Positions 45,997 to 54,908 of a stretch of 58,039 nucleotides of DNA are shown piece after piece. A program made the translations under genes and the position numbers. Source of the stretch: an uncultured bacterium (GTDB lineage Bacteria; Planctomycetota; UBA1135; GCA-002686595); the NCBI GenBank assembly GCA_938083085.1, contig CALLKX010000059.1, positions 1 to 58,039 of the forward strand, given 5' to 3'. The notes under the pieces were generated by a model that worked only from the letters and a program-made list of their open reading frames with translations, searched no databases and was not told the DNA's origin. Position 1 is the first letter of the stretch, and each line of letters opens with the position of its first letter.

Positions 45997-46500
45997 TCAC
46001 TCTCCGGGCCGGACCCACCGCCCGGATGAACCTGCGGCCTCGAGCCCCACGCTTGAGAGCTCAAGGTGGTTGGGCAGCGGCTGCTGCGCCGCATTACGCA
46101 TGATCCAGCCATTCGGTACGTCGTGACTCGACTTGAACTCCAGGGTCTCGTTCGGCCGCAGCGTGGACCGCCCGAGCGGAGGCGCGCCCGCAGAGAACCC
46201 CTCGTACACCGCCAGCTCTTCGAGCCCGCAGCGATATTCGTCGTTGAGAATCACCTCCACGTCCCTGACCTCGGCGGAGGTCGTGTTGTTGATCGAGAAC
46301 TCGAAGGCCACGCTGCCGTTGAGCTCCTTCCAGGACCTGCCGGTCACCTCGATACCCTCGAGCCCTGACCGCTCGTCATGAACGAACTCCATCGGCGGTC
46401 GGTCCTCCGCGCAGCCCACCAGGGAGAGGGCTCCCAACAGACTGGCTGCGAGGACGCCGCGGCAGAGGAGAGTGGATGACCGTGGGTTGGTGTACTTCAT
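45997..46500 (-). CDS. Lipoprotein, unknown function
   Basis: 167 aa. Signal MKYTNPRSSTLLCRGVLAASLLGALSLVGC with lipobox SLVGC; Asp does not follow the Cys (Ala-Glu-Asp), which fits outer-membrane rather than inner-membrane retention. The mature part, GSVAFEFSINNTTSAEVRDVEVILNDEYRCG, looks like a beta-sandwich of the kind found in DUF1425 (YcfL-like) lipoproteins, also with the C-terminal LRPNETLEFKSSHDVPNG. Single gene, its own promoter expected in 46501-46600. Confidence 0.6.
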   Translation of the reverse strand: MKYTNPRSSTLLCRGVLAASLLGALSLVGCAEDRPPMEFVHDERSGLEGIEVTGRSWKELNGSVAFEFSINNTTSAEVRDVEVILNDEYRCGLEELAVYEGFSAGAPPLGRSTLRPNETLEFKSSHDVPNGWIMRNAAQQPLPNHLELSSVGLEAAGSSGRWVRPGE

Positions 46501-46689
46501 GGTCTAGCCTTCGAGGGGTATGGGAGTGATCACAAGGCGTCAGACCGGCAAGGCGCTGGTAGCGACGTCAGTGTAGACAGACAGGATCGATGTTCTCGTG
46601 ACTGGAGTCTCCGGACGGGGTCTCCGGATCGGCCCCCTTCGGCTTGGGCAGACGCAGGTCTCGCTCGTCGCCGAACATAAGGGCAGAGG
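46501..46689. other. Spacer upstream of the lipoprotein
   Basis: Under 200 bases between two minus-strand genes, with a short direct repeat GTCTCCGGA near 46608 and 46620. No promoter box could be assigned with confidence. Confidence 0.3.
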
Positions 46690-47286
46690 TCAACGGAGCA
46701 CCTCAAGGCCCTGCAGCTGCGGGTCGACCCCCGGAGCCCGACGGCGCCCCTGAAGCTGGCGCCCTGTTCGGTGGACCGCGGAGGCCACGGAGAGGGCGCC
46801 GAGGGCTGTCGCGCCGAACACGAGGGCCAAGACCAGGACCATCGGGAAGCTCATGGACTCGAGCCAGACAGGGACCCAAACGTCCACTGAACCAAGGCTG
46901 GCACCGACCTGGACGAGGATCGCCAGGGCTCCAAGGCCATGAAGTCCAGCCACCCCGCCGAGCAGCCCCCTGGCCCGCCTGAGGTCACGCAGCTCCCGCC
47001 GGGAGTCTGGCCGCCCTAGGGGCAGGACAGAGGTTAGCTCCTGGGACTCCACCTCCGCCTTGGTCCGGTCCGCCGCGGCGAGGGCGTCAGAGGCGGCGAG
47101 CGGGTCAGAAGCGGCGAGGGCACCCATCGGCGCGGGCGTCCTCGCGGGCCGAACTTCGGCCGCGGCCGGGAGCTTCGAAGGAGCAGGAGCCGCGCCTCGG
47201 GCGCTCGCTTCACAGCACGAGGCGGTCTGCAAGGAGCGCTCGAGAAGCAAAGCTCCGCAGCTGGGGCAGGTGGGCAGAGGGGGCAT
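46690..47286 (-). CDS. Zinc-ribbon membrane protein, unknown function
   Basis: 198 aa. An N-terminal CPSCGALL with later Cys-Cys (SCCEAS) could form a small zinc ribbon. An Ala-rich linker holds in-phase repeats (LAASDPLAASDALAAAD) encoded by an 18-bp unit near 47087-47130. Two hydrophobic segments follow (about 105-127 and 140-165). The ATG at 47286 is the start; a TTG lies one codon upstream. No known family. Confidence 0.45.
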   Translation of the reverse strand: MPPLPTCPSCGALLLERSLQTASCCEASARGAAPAPSKLPAAAEVRPARTPAPMGALAASDPLAASDALAAADRTKAEVESQELTSVLPLGRPDSRRELRDLRRARGLLGGVAGLHGLGALAILVQVGASLGSVDVWVPVWLESMSFPMVLVLALVFGATALGALSVASAVHRTGRQLQGRRRAPGVDPQLQGLEVLR

Positions 47287-47602
47287 CAAGACGATCTACG
47301 GACAGCGCCCAAGTTCATTTGGGGGCGCCCCGCAGATCCTGCTCCTCCTCCGCTCCAGCCTCCTGCAGAGGGCCGTCCAGCCCGGTCGCGAGGTGAATTC
47401 ACCGCAGCCCCCTTCCTGGCCGCCGGCCCGCCGGCCTCCCCCCTCCTCCCCCCTCCTCCCCACGGACGCCGCGCTGCCGCCTGGTCCATACCGAAGGACA
47501 CCGATTCGTCCTCGGCGTGCGCTGCCCCAGCCGTGCCGCCGCAGCGCCCCCAGGCCCACCCTGGACACAGAATAGACACGAGCGCATTGACCGCACGGGG
47601 GA
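47287..47602. other. Spacer between zinc-ribbon gene and hybrid kinase
   Basis: About 315 bases of divergent promoter space, pyrimidine-rich on the plus strand (CCCCTCCTCCCC near 47440-47462). No credible gene. Confidence 0.35.
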
Positions 47603-47686
47603 GTGAGTTCAACGGCCGCCGTCTCCGCCGGAGAAACCCGAGGCCGGCTTCAGATCAGTGCCCGTCTTCTCGATATCGATAGCGGA

Positions 47687-49615
47687 ATGAGCGTCGACAA
47701 GAAGCCACACAGACGATCGACCAACGTCGGACCCGTCTCCCTTGTCCGGTGGAAGGAATCCGAGGGGAGGGAGATCCTGGAGTCCTCGGGCGATTTGGCA
47801 AGGCAGCTCCGCACCCTTGGCATCGAGCACCTCGATGAGGTCCTCGGCGTGGAAGACCGCGAGAAGCTCGAGGACGCCATCTTCGACCTCGCCAGAGACT
47901 GTGGTAGCTCCGACCTGGGGCCTGTCAAGCTGCTCCTCGCTGAAGGAGAACCGGCCTGGTTCCACCTCACCGCGCTCGCCAGCGAGCCCCAGGGCCAACA
48001 GGGCCAGATGGTTGCCAGCTTCGTTGACATCAGCGGGCTCATCGACTCCCAGCGAGCGCTTGAGGCGAAGTCCGCGCAGCTCGAATTCGTGATCGAGGGC
48101 ACTCGCCTGGGGATCTGGGATTGGAATCCCCAGTCCGGTGACGTCTGCTTCAACGAGCAGTGGGCACAGATGCTCGGGTACTCCCTCAGCGAGATCGAGT
48201 CCCGCCTCGACGAGTGGGAGAGTCGGGTTCATCCCGATGACCTGGCCCCGTGCTACGAGGCCATCAAGGCCCATCTCGAAGGTGAGACTCCCTTCTACGA
48301 GAACGTTCACAGGATGCGGCATCGGGACGGCCACTGGGTCCACATCCTCGACCGAGGCCGGGTGATGGAGCGCGACACAGACGGGCAGCCCATACGGTTC
48401 ACCGGCACGCACACCGACGTCTCTCCGCAGCGAGAGGCCGAGCTCGCGGCGCAGGCCGCGAGCAAGATCAAGTCAGAGTTCCTCGCGACCATGAGTCATG
48501 AAATCCGCACGCCGCTGTGTGGGATGATGGGCCTGGTCGAGGTCTTGGAGTCCGCGGGCTTATCGCGGGAGCAACAAGAACACACAGAGCTCATCAAGCG
48601 CTGCGGTGAGCACCTGCGCGTTGTGCTGGACGAGGTCCTTGAGCTCACCCGGCTGGAGTCGAAGAGCGTGGAGCTGCACGAGGAGGCCTTTGACGTCAAC
48701 GTGCTCTTTCAAGACCTCCACAACCTGTTCCTGGGCGAAGCTAATTCCAAGGGCATCGAGCTCAGGCAGGCGTCGCGCACCGAAGGGCCGGCGCTGCTCG
48801 TAGGAGACCGACACCGTCTCCTGCAGGTCTTCAGCAACCTCCTCGCGAACGCGATCAAGTTCACCGATGCGGGCTACGTACAGCTCGACTTCAGGCTGGA
48901 GGAGTCCCCCCTGCGCCTGCATGCGTCCGTCGAGGACACAGGAATGGGGATCCGGAACCCGGAGCGGATCTGGGATGGGTTCCAGCAGGAGGACGCCACG
49001 ATCGCTGCGACCTACGGCGGGAGCGGACTGGGACTCACGATCACTCAAGAGCTCATCCACCTGATGGGAGGCACGATCGGGGCCCAGAGCGCTGCCGGGA
49101 AGGGCAGCTGCTTTGAGCTCACCGTCCCCATCCAGCGCGCAGAAGAGGCCCCCTCCAAGGCGTTGGCTCCCGGAGCTCCAGCACCGGGAGGCGCCGCGGA
49201 CTCCGACCTTAGCGCCACAGCTTCCAGCAGCGCGGGCGTACCGACTCTGAGGGTGCTCGTAGCCGACGACAACACCGTCAACCAGAGGATCCTCGCCCAC
49301 TTCCTCAAGGAACTCGGAGCGGACTTCGAGCTGGTCGAGGACGGTCAGGAGGCCATCGAGGCTGCCAGCCGGCGGACGTTTGATCTCGTGCTGCTCGACC
49401 TCCAAATGCCGAAGCGCTGCGGGCTCTCCGCCGCCAAGGAGCTCAGGTCACTGTCCTCTTCAGCCTCAGCGCGGATCGTCGCGGTGACCGCTGATGTCTT
49501 CAACTCGCTGCGGCTGGCAGAGGAGGAGACGCCCTTCGACGCCATCGTGACCAAGCCCTTCAGCCTCGGGGACATCCGCGAGCAAGTGCTCGCAGCCGCC
49601 GCAAGTCTCCGCTGA
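47687..49615 (+). CDS. Hybrid sensor histidine kinase (PAS + HisKA + HATPase + REC)
   Basis: 642 aa from ATG 47687. A PAS-type region (about 20-125), then a clear PAS/PAC (FVIEGTRLGIWDWNPQSGD ... GTHTDVSPQREAE, about 135-250). HisKA has ATMSHEIRTPL with His at about 271; HATPase has NLLANAIKFTD and GGSGLGLTI. The C-terminal receiver (about 522-640) has VADDN, phosphoacceptor Asp in LLDLQMP (about 571) and KPF. No membrane segment, so cytoplasmic sensing. A GTG at 47603 is an alternative start that adds 28 residues. First gene of a three-gene cassette. Confidence 0.93.
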   Translation: MSVDKKPHRRSTNVGPVSLVRWKESEGREILESSGDLARQLRTLGIEHLDEVLGVEDREKLEDAIFDLARDCGSSDLGPVKLLLAEGEPAWFHLTALASEPQGQQGQMVASFVDISGLIDSQRALEAKSAQLEFVIEGTRLGIWDWNPQSGDVCFNEQWAQMLGYSLSEIESRLDEWESRVHPDDLAPCYEAIKAHLEGETPFYENVHRMRHRDGHWVHILDRGRVMERDTDGQPIRFTGTHTDVSPQREAELAAQAASKIKSEFLATMSHEIRTPLCGMMGLVEVLESAGLSREQQEHTELIKRCGEHLRVVLDEVLELTRLESKSVELHEEAFDVNVLFQDLHNLFLGEANSKGIELRQASRTEGPALLVGDRHRLLQVFSNLLANAIKFTDAGYVQLDFRLEESPLRLHASVEDTGMGIRNPERIWDGFQQEDATIAATYGGSGLGLTITQELIHLMGGTIGAQSAAGKGSCFELTVPIQRAEEAPSKALAPGAPAPGGAADSDLSATASSSAGVPTLRVLVADDNTVNQRILAHFLKELGADFELVEDGQEAIEAASRRTFDLVLLDLQMPKRCGLSAAKELRSLSSSASARIVAVTADVFNSLRLAEEETPFDAIVTKPFSLGDIREQVLAAAASLR

Positions 49616-49651
49616 GAGTCAGACCGCCGCTCCCCCCTCAAGCTCCCCGCC

Positions 49652-50272
49652 ATGACTCATCCTCGCCGCTCTGCCATTCTCCTCATCGGCTTTCAGAATG
49701 ACTACTTCTCTCCTGACGGAGCGATGCACTCCGTCATCGAGCAGAACGCCCGCGAGAACGACGTCCTCGCCAATACGAAGCGCATCCTCGACGCCTTCGT
49801 GAGTCAGGACCTCCCGATCATCAACCTGCCCATCCACTTCAGCCCGGACTACGAGGAGCTCGGTCAACCGACGGGTCTCCTGGCGGCGATTCGGGACGCG
49901 GGGGCCTTCCGCCGGGACACCAAGGGCGGGGAGACGATTCCCGAGCTCCTCGAGTACGGGGACCGGATCCAGCACCTCAAGGGCAAGACTAGCTTCAACG
50001 CGTTCCTCGGCACCAACCTCGACGAGCACCTGCGGCGCTCAGGCGTCGAGCACGTCTTCGTCACGGGCGTCGTGACCTCGATCTGCATCGACTCCACTGC
50101 GCGGGCAGCCGCGGAACAAGGCTTCGCCGTCACCATCGTGCGCGACGCCTCCGCCGGTCGGAACAAGACCGAGCACGAGTTCTATTGCGAGAGTATCTTC
50201 CCCCTCTACGCCGAGGTCATCGGTACGAAGGACCTGCTGGACCATGAAGCCGATTCCCAGATCGCCCGCTGA
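49652..50272 (+). CDS. Isochorismatase-like cysteine hydrolase with altered catalytic Asp
   Basis: 206 aa of the nicotinamidase/isochorismatase fold. The nucleophile is kept (GVVTSICIDSTARAA, Cys about 148) and so is the Lys (KGKTSFNAF), but the first catalytic residue, normally D in LLIDFQNDF, is Gly: ILLIGFQNDYF. This suggests altered or lost hydrolysis. It lies 36 bases after one hybrid kinase and overlaps the next kinase gene by 29 bases, so all three are probably one transcript; it could act as a ligand-binding partner in signalling. Confidence 0.85.
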   Translation: MTHPRRSAILLIGFQNDYFSPDGAMHSVIEQNARENDVLANTKRILDAFVSQDLPIINLPIHFSPDYEELGQPTGLLAAIRDAGAFRRDTKGGETIPELLEYGDRIQHLKGKTSFNAFLGTNLDEHLRRSGVEHVFVTGVVTSICIDSTARAAAEQGFAVTIVRDASAGRNKTEHEFYCESIFPLYAEVIGTKDLLDHEADSQIAR

Positions 50273-51887
50273 GGAACGCGAGCTGCTGCTCCTGGAGATT
50301 CACTCTCTCCAGACGCGCCTGGGCGCCCTCGAGTCGATGCTCGCGGAGGAGATCACCGCCAAGGCTTCACTGTTCCGAACGATCGACGAGCATCAAGGCC
50401 GCTACGTCGACCTCGTCGAGTCGACCCCGTGGATCGTGGCGCGGGTTGACGACCATTGCCGCTACATCGACGCCAACTCTTACTTCGCCTCCAGCCTCGG
50501 GAGGAGCATCGAAGAGCTCCTCGATCAACCGGTCGGATCACTGAGCGAGGGAGACGAGTGGAGCGAGGCCGTCTCCGCCTTCGCGGCCTCCAGCCAGTAC
50601 CGCTCGGAGCCCTGCTCCGTCCCGGTCTTCGTTCGCGGGCAAGAGCGCTCCTTCCTGCTCTTGATGCACCGCCCGAAGGCCGGCCCGAGCTTCACGATTC
50701 TCGCGCTGGATCAGACCGAACGCGACCAGGCGCTCGCACGTGCCGAGGCGTCCGCTGAGGACAAGGCCATGTTCCTCGCGGTCATGAGCCATGAGCTCCG
50801 CACCCCGATGAACGGGGTTCTCGGCCTGGCCGCGCTGCTCACAGACACCCCGCTTAACGAGGAACAGGCAGACCTCGTCTCGACCATTGAGAAGACCGGG
50901 ACGACCCTCGTCCGGATCATCAACGACGTCCTCGACCTCAGCAAGGCCGAGAACGGCGCCGTGCAATTCGAGAGCGTCCCCTTCTCCGTCGAACAGACCG
51001 TGCACGCTGTGGTGGCGACCCTCGGCGCCGCCGCCAGGCAGTCCTCTGCGCGCCTCGAGGCCGAGTTGCCCGACGACCTCCCCGAGCTGGTGCTCGGAGA
51101 TCAGCACCGGCTCCAGCAGGTGCTGACGAACCTCGCGGGCAACGCCCTCAAGTTCACCCCCGGCGGGCTCGTTCGAGTCCAGGTCGATCACGGCGAGGAG
51201 GATGGGGACCGAGCGGTCCTCAACTTCCGAGTCATCGACAACGGGATCGGCATCGAGGATGCCGAGCTCGAGCGCCTCTTCGAGGCCTTCACGCAGGCCG
51301 ACTCGAGCGTCAGCCGCCGCTATGGAGGCACCGGGCTCGGACTGACGATCTCGAAGCTCCTCGTGGAAGGCATGGGAGGCCGCATCTCGGCCTCCAGCGC
51401 ACCCGGCGAGGGGTCCACCTTTGAATTCACCCTGCGCCTCCAGCGGACCAACGCTGCCGCAACCTCCCTCGCCCTGGAAGCCGCACCAACCACGGGGACC
51501 ACCGTCCCCATGAGAGTACTGGTCGCCGAGGACAACCTCGTCAACCAGAGGGTGGCGCGTGGACTGCTCGAGAAGCTCGGGCACGACGTCGCCGTGGTGT
51601 CCAACGGCCTCGAGGCCATCAGTGCGGTGGAGCAGGGAGAGGTCGACCTCATCCTGATGGATGTGAACATGCCTGTGCTCGACGGCCTCGAGGCGACCCG
51701 ACGCATCCGGTCCGCCGCCGGCCCTGAGAGCGGGCTGCCCATCGTCGCGCTCACGGCGAACGCGATTGAAGGAGATCAGCAGGTGTGCTTGGAAGCGGGG
51801 ATGGACTTCTACCTCTCGAAGCCCTTCTCAAAGAAGGAACTCGAGCGCTCCATCCGCGCCGTCACCGCTCGACGCTCCGCCTCCTGA
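50244..51887 (+). CDS. Hybrid sensor histidine kinase (PAS + HisKA + HATPase + REC)
   Basis: 547 aa, cytoplasmic. A coiled-coil-like N-terminus (ELLLLEIHSLQTRLGALESML), then a PAS domain (LVESTPWIVARVDDHCRYIDAN), HisKA with AVMSHELRTPM (His about 183), HATPase with NLAGNALKFTPGG and GGTGLGLTI, and a receiver (about 423-545) with VAEDN, Asp in LILMDVNMP (about 473) and SKPF. The start is inside the end of the isochorismatase-like gene. Probably phosphorelays to an unlinked HPt or regulator. Confidence 0.93.
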   Translation: MKPIPRSPAEERELLLLEIHSLQTRLGALESMLAEEITAKASLFRTIDEHQGRYVDLVESTPWIVARVDDHCRYIDANSYFASSLGRSIEELLDQPVGSLSEGDEWSEAVSAFAASSQYRSEPCSVPVFVRGQERSFLLLMHRPKAGPSFTILALDQTERDQALARAEASAEDKAMFLAVMSHELRTPMNGVLGLAALLTDTPLNEEQADLVSTIEKTGTTLVRIINDVLDLSKAENGAVQFESVPFSVEQTVHAVVATLGAAARQSSARLEAELPDDLPELVLGDQHRLQQVLTNLAGNALKFTPGGLVRVQVDHGEEDGDRAVLNFRVIDNGIGIEDAELERLFEAFTQADSSVSRRYGGTGLGLTISKLLVEGMGGRISASSAPGEGSTFEFTLRLQRTNAAATSLALEAAPTTGTTVPMRVLVAEDNLVNQRVARGLLEKLGHDVAVVSNGLEAISAVEQGEVDLILMDVNMPVLDGLEATRRIRSAAGPESGLPIVALTANAIEGDQQVCLEAGMDFYLSKPFSKKELERSIRAVTARRSAS

Positions 51888-51921
51888 ACCGCCCGGCGAG
51901 ACGCTGACCGTCGGCCCGGGC

Positions 51922-52042
51922 CACGTTGGGCCCAGCCCAGTCGGAACCCGTGCAGTGGGAGCCAGTGCAGTGGCAACCAGTGCAGTGGGAGCCAGTGCAG
52001 TGGGAGCCAACTCGGTGGGACCACTTCGGGTAGGAGCTCGCC
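51922..52042. repeat. Tandem array, 15-bp unit, about 8 copies
   Basis: A degenerate first copy at 51922, then CAGTCGGAACCCGTG, CAGTGGGAGCCAGTG, CAGTGGCAACCAGTG, two more of the CAGTGGGAGCC type, CGGTGGGACCACTTC and GGGTAGGAGCTCGCC. It starts about 35 bases after the kinase stop. Read in frame it would give pentapeptide repeats (HWLPL on the minus strand), but nothing else supports coding. The spacer 51888-52534 also has a C run near 52109 and no credible gene. Confidence 0.92.
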
Positions 52043-52534
52043 TGAAGTGATCTCAACTGGCGACGCACTGCTGCGTGGGACCCAGGCCGATGGGCCTGAA
52101 GCTGACGCCCCCCCCCACGACCAGCGACGAACAGCGACAGCCAGCGGAGATCGGCCCTCGGACTCAGGCTGGTCCCCCACAACATCGGCCAGCAAGGCTG
52201 AGGGCGGCGACGCGCGGCGACCTCAATCCAGGCCAATCGGCCTGACGCCGACCTGCTCGCGGCTGGCGGCCACCACATCTGTCCAGGATTGGTCCACGGC
52301 CCCTGACCACGGTGCGGCCCGGGTCGAGCCAGGGGTGTCTCGACCCTGGACTGCGCCCTAAAACCGGCCCAGCGCCCTGTCGTTCCCCGTGCCTGCGGTA
52401 CACTTCAGGGGTTGTCGTGGCTCCGGCCAGCAGCGCGGGCCTTCCATTAGGGATGACCCGCTGCGGCTCTTGCGGATTTGCCCGCCCGGACTGCCCCTCA
52501 CTGCCCTTTTATTTCCTCAGCCACTGAGAGCAAC

Positions 52535-54601
52535 ATGCTCAAGACTGCATCCCTCCTCATCGGGGCAGCCGCCCTCGTCCAGGGCGCGCCCGGTCAATCC
52601 ACTGCCCAGCTCCAACGGATTCCTGCCAGGGCTCCGATCCACGCCGGAACGTTCCATGCCGCGTCAGGACAGTTCATCCCGGCGGATCCGAACCAACAGT
52701 CGAGCATGGGCGTGGGTGGCGACATCTACACGAACAACTTCTACGCCGCTGTCTTCCTGGACATCAACGGCTCGAGCCTGGTCGTCGACGAGGGCCGGAT
52801 CCCGAGCACCACGTCGCCGGCAACCACCAGCCCGGTGGTGAGCATCACGGGCACCCAGGACAACTATCGGATCGACAACATTCAGCTGGGGTACGCCACG
52901 GACTCGATGGGTGACGGCACTGCCCGCCTCTCGCTCCTCCCCCAGTACGACTCGTGCACCAGCCCGCTCGGCACCGGTGCGCCGATTCTCGACCTGATCA
53001 TCACGGGTCTCCCCGGGACCATCTTGGCGGGCGCGATCACTCCCTACACCTTCGACGTCGACATGACCGGCTTCGAGTTCTGCATGCCTGCGGACGGTGA
53101 TGGAAAGTACGACGACGGCGTCATCGATAACTTCGGCTTCGGTCTCCTCATGGCTGCGGACCCGGGCTCCCAGATCGGTCCGCTGATCGGCTCTCGCCCT
53201 GGCCCCTTCGCCCCGACCGGTGACGGCACGACTTTCCAGAACCCGGGCGGGGTCGGATCTGGCCTCGGGACCCTGGACCAGTGGTTCGAGCTCGAGCTGG
53301 GGACCGGCGCGACCAACTGCTACAACGAGGGCGGCTACGACCCTGTGACCAACAACCCGGCTTTCGGTTCCTTCTGGCTCGTGCTCGGCGCGGACCTGGG
53401 CTTCGACTGCTCCGGCTGCGCCGCCCGCCTCGACGACGTGTTCGAGGACAACGACGACTGCGGCTCCGCGGCGGCGCTGACCGCACCGAGCTTCAACTCG
53501 GGGCTGGTCGTCACGAAGACGGACAAGGACTACTACTCGATCGACATCCCCGCGGGGATGTCGCTCACCGCGAACGCGCTGTTTTCCCATGGGCAGGCCG
53601 ACGTTGACACCATTCTCTTCAACGATGACTGCACGGTCGTCTACGACGTCGGCTTCTCCATCGACGACAACGAGACCGTTTCGTACACGAACTGCGGCTT
53701 GAGCCCCATTACTGCGAAACTCGAGGTCTCGGTCTTCCCGGGGAGCATCGGCGATTGCAGCGACTACGACCTTGAGCTGCTCCTCACGCCGCTGTGCGCG
53801 GACGACCCCCTGGCCGGCAATGACTCCTGCGCCACCGCGTTCCCGCTCTCGACGGGTCTGTCGGTCAACCTGGTCGTCAACTGCGTCGCGCCGGCAGACT
53901 ACTACCGGCTCAGCCTGATCCCCGGCGAGACGATCGACATCACGATGACCCTCGATCCCACTGAGGCGGACCTCGACCTCTGGCTGTTCGCAGACAACGC
54001 GGACTGCGACGATGTCGCCGGGTTCATCGACGGTTCCTTCAACCTCGGCGCGACGGAGTCCATCACCTACACGAACAAGTCTGGCCAGCCCGAGACCTAC
54101 GTGCTCAAGGTGGCGACCTTCGAGTTTGCGCTGGGCCAGAGCTGCGCCAACTACGTGCTGGACTACAACATCGGAGCCTCAACAGAGCTCGGGTCGAACT
54201 TCTGCTCGGCTGTCCTGAACTCGTCTGGCTTCGGGGCTCACATGTTTGCCACCGGCAGCGACCTGGTCGCGGACAACGCATTCACGCTCAACGCGGAGTG
54301 CCTGCCCAACAACTCGAGCGGCTACTTCTTCGTCTCACAAGGGTCGATCTTCGTCCCCAACGTGGGCTCCTCGACCGGCAACCTCTGCATCGGCGGTGGC
54401 CCGGTCGGCCGCTTCCTGGCCGGCGTGGTCAACTCGGGCTCGGGCACCTCAGTGACCGTCCTGACGGACCTCACCATGTGGCCGCAGCCGACGGGCAACG
54501 TGTCCGTCATGCCCGGCGACTCCTACAACTTCCAGTACTGGTTCCGGGACATCGGCAGCACCAGCAACTTCTCCGACGCCCTGTCGGTGACGTTCCAGTG
54601 A
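52535..54601 (+). CDS. Secreted protein with PPC-like repeats and planctomycete-type C-terminal module
   Basis: 688 aa. Signal peptide MLKTASLLIGAAALVQGAPGQ. Beta-rich throughout, Cys-rich, with Asp/Gly-rich segments. Two PPC (pre-peptidase C-terminal)-like units: DYYSIDIPAGMSLTANALF ... DVDTILFND near 345, and DYYRLSLIPGETIDITMTL ... DLDLWLFADN near 455. The last about 130 residues (FCSAVLNSSGFG ... GYFFVSQG ... GNLCIGGGPVGRFLAG ... SYNFQYWFRDIGSTSNFSDALSVTF) form a module that I recall as recurrent at the ends of secreted planctomycete proteins. Start ATG 52535 begins the signal peptide. Function unknown; surface or matrix role likely. Confidence 0.7.
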   Translation: MLKTASLLIGAAALVQGAPGQSTAQLQRIPARAPIHAGTFHAASGQFIPADPNQQSSMGVGGDIYTNNFYAAVFLDINGSSLVVDEGRIPSTTSPATTSPVVSITGTQDNYRIDNIQLGYATDSMGDGTARLSLLPQYDSCTSPLGTGAPILDLIITGLPGTILAGAITPYTFDVDMTGFEFCMPADGDGKYDDGVIDNFGFGLLMAADPGSQIGPLIGSRPGPFAPTGDGTTFQNPGGVGSGLGTLDQWFELELGTGATNCYNEGGYDPVTNNPAFGSFWLVLGADLGFDCSGCAARLDDVFEDNDDCGSAAALTAPSFNSGLVVTKTDKDYYSIDIPAGMSLTANALFSHGQADVDTILFNDDCTVVYDVGFSIDDNETVSYTNCGLSPITAKLEVSVFPGSIGDCSDYDLELLLTPLCADDPLAGNDSCATAFPLSTGLSVNLVVNCVAPADYYRLSLIPGETIDITMTLDPTEADLDLWLFADNADCDDVAGFIDGSFNLGATESITYTNKSGQPETYVLKVATFEFALGQSCANYVLDYNIGASTELGSNFCSAVLNSSGFGAHMFATGSDLVADNAFTLNAECLPNNSSGYFFVSQGSIFVPNVGSSTGNLCIGGGPVGRFLAGVVNSGSGTSVTVLTDLTMWPQPTGNVSVMPGDSYNFQYWFRDIGSTSNFSDALSVTFQ

Positions 54602-54641
54602 GCTGAGCGACGCCCGGCCCAATCACGGGGCTGAGCGACGT

Positions 54642-54678
54642 GAGAGCGCGCCTCCGGTCCATCCGGGGGCGCGCTCTC
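54642..54678 (+). terminator. Strong hairpin after the PPC protein
   Basis: GAGAGCGCGCC then CCGG pairs across a short TCCAT loop with CCGG and GGCGCGCTCTC (one bulge each side). No T tract, but it starts 41 bases after the stop and is the most stable hairpin seen here. The rest of the spacer to 54908 holds no credible gene. Confidence 0.6.
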
Positions 54679-54908
54679 GCATATCAAGCTTCCTTCCATC
54701 GACGCCCACCTCATGGCGGGAGTCCCGCTGCGCGCTTCGCCTCGCGGCACGGGGAGGTATAGAATTCGGCTGGAAGCCCCTACGGGCCCCCACGGGGCCC
54801 ACTCCCATGGTTCGCCTCGCCGGATCAGATCGAGGTCCCGACCTGCCAATCCGGGATCCAGCCCCCCCTCGCAGCCCATCTGCCGGCCGCTGCCTCCCCC
54901 ACTGCTCG

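Noticed and set aside
6596..52042. CRISPR arrays
   Set aside because: The tandem arrays have contiguous 12-17-bp units with no unique spacers, and no cas genes are present.
51809..52195. Gene encoding HWLPL repeats on the minus strand
   Set aside because: It overlaps the end of the kinase gene, has no ribosome-binding site or signal, and its sequence is explained by the 15-bp array.
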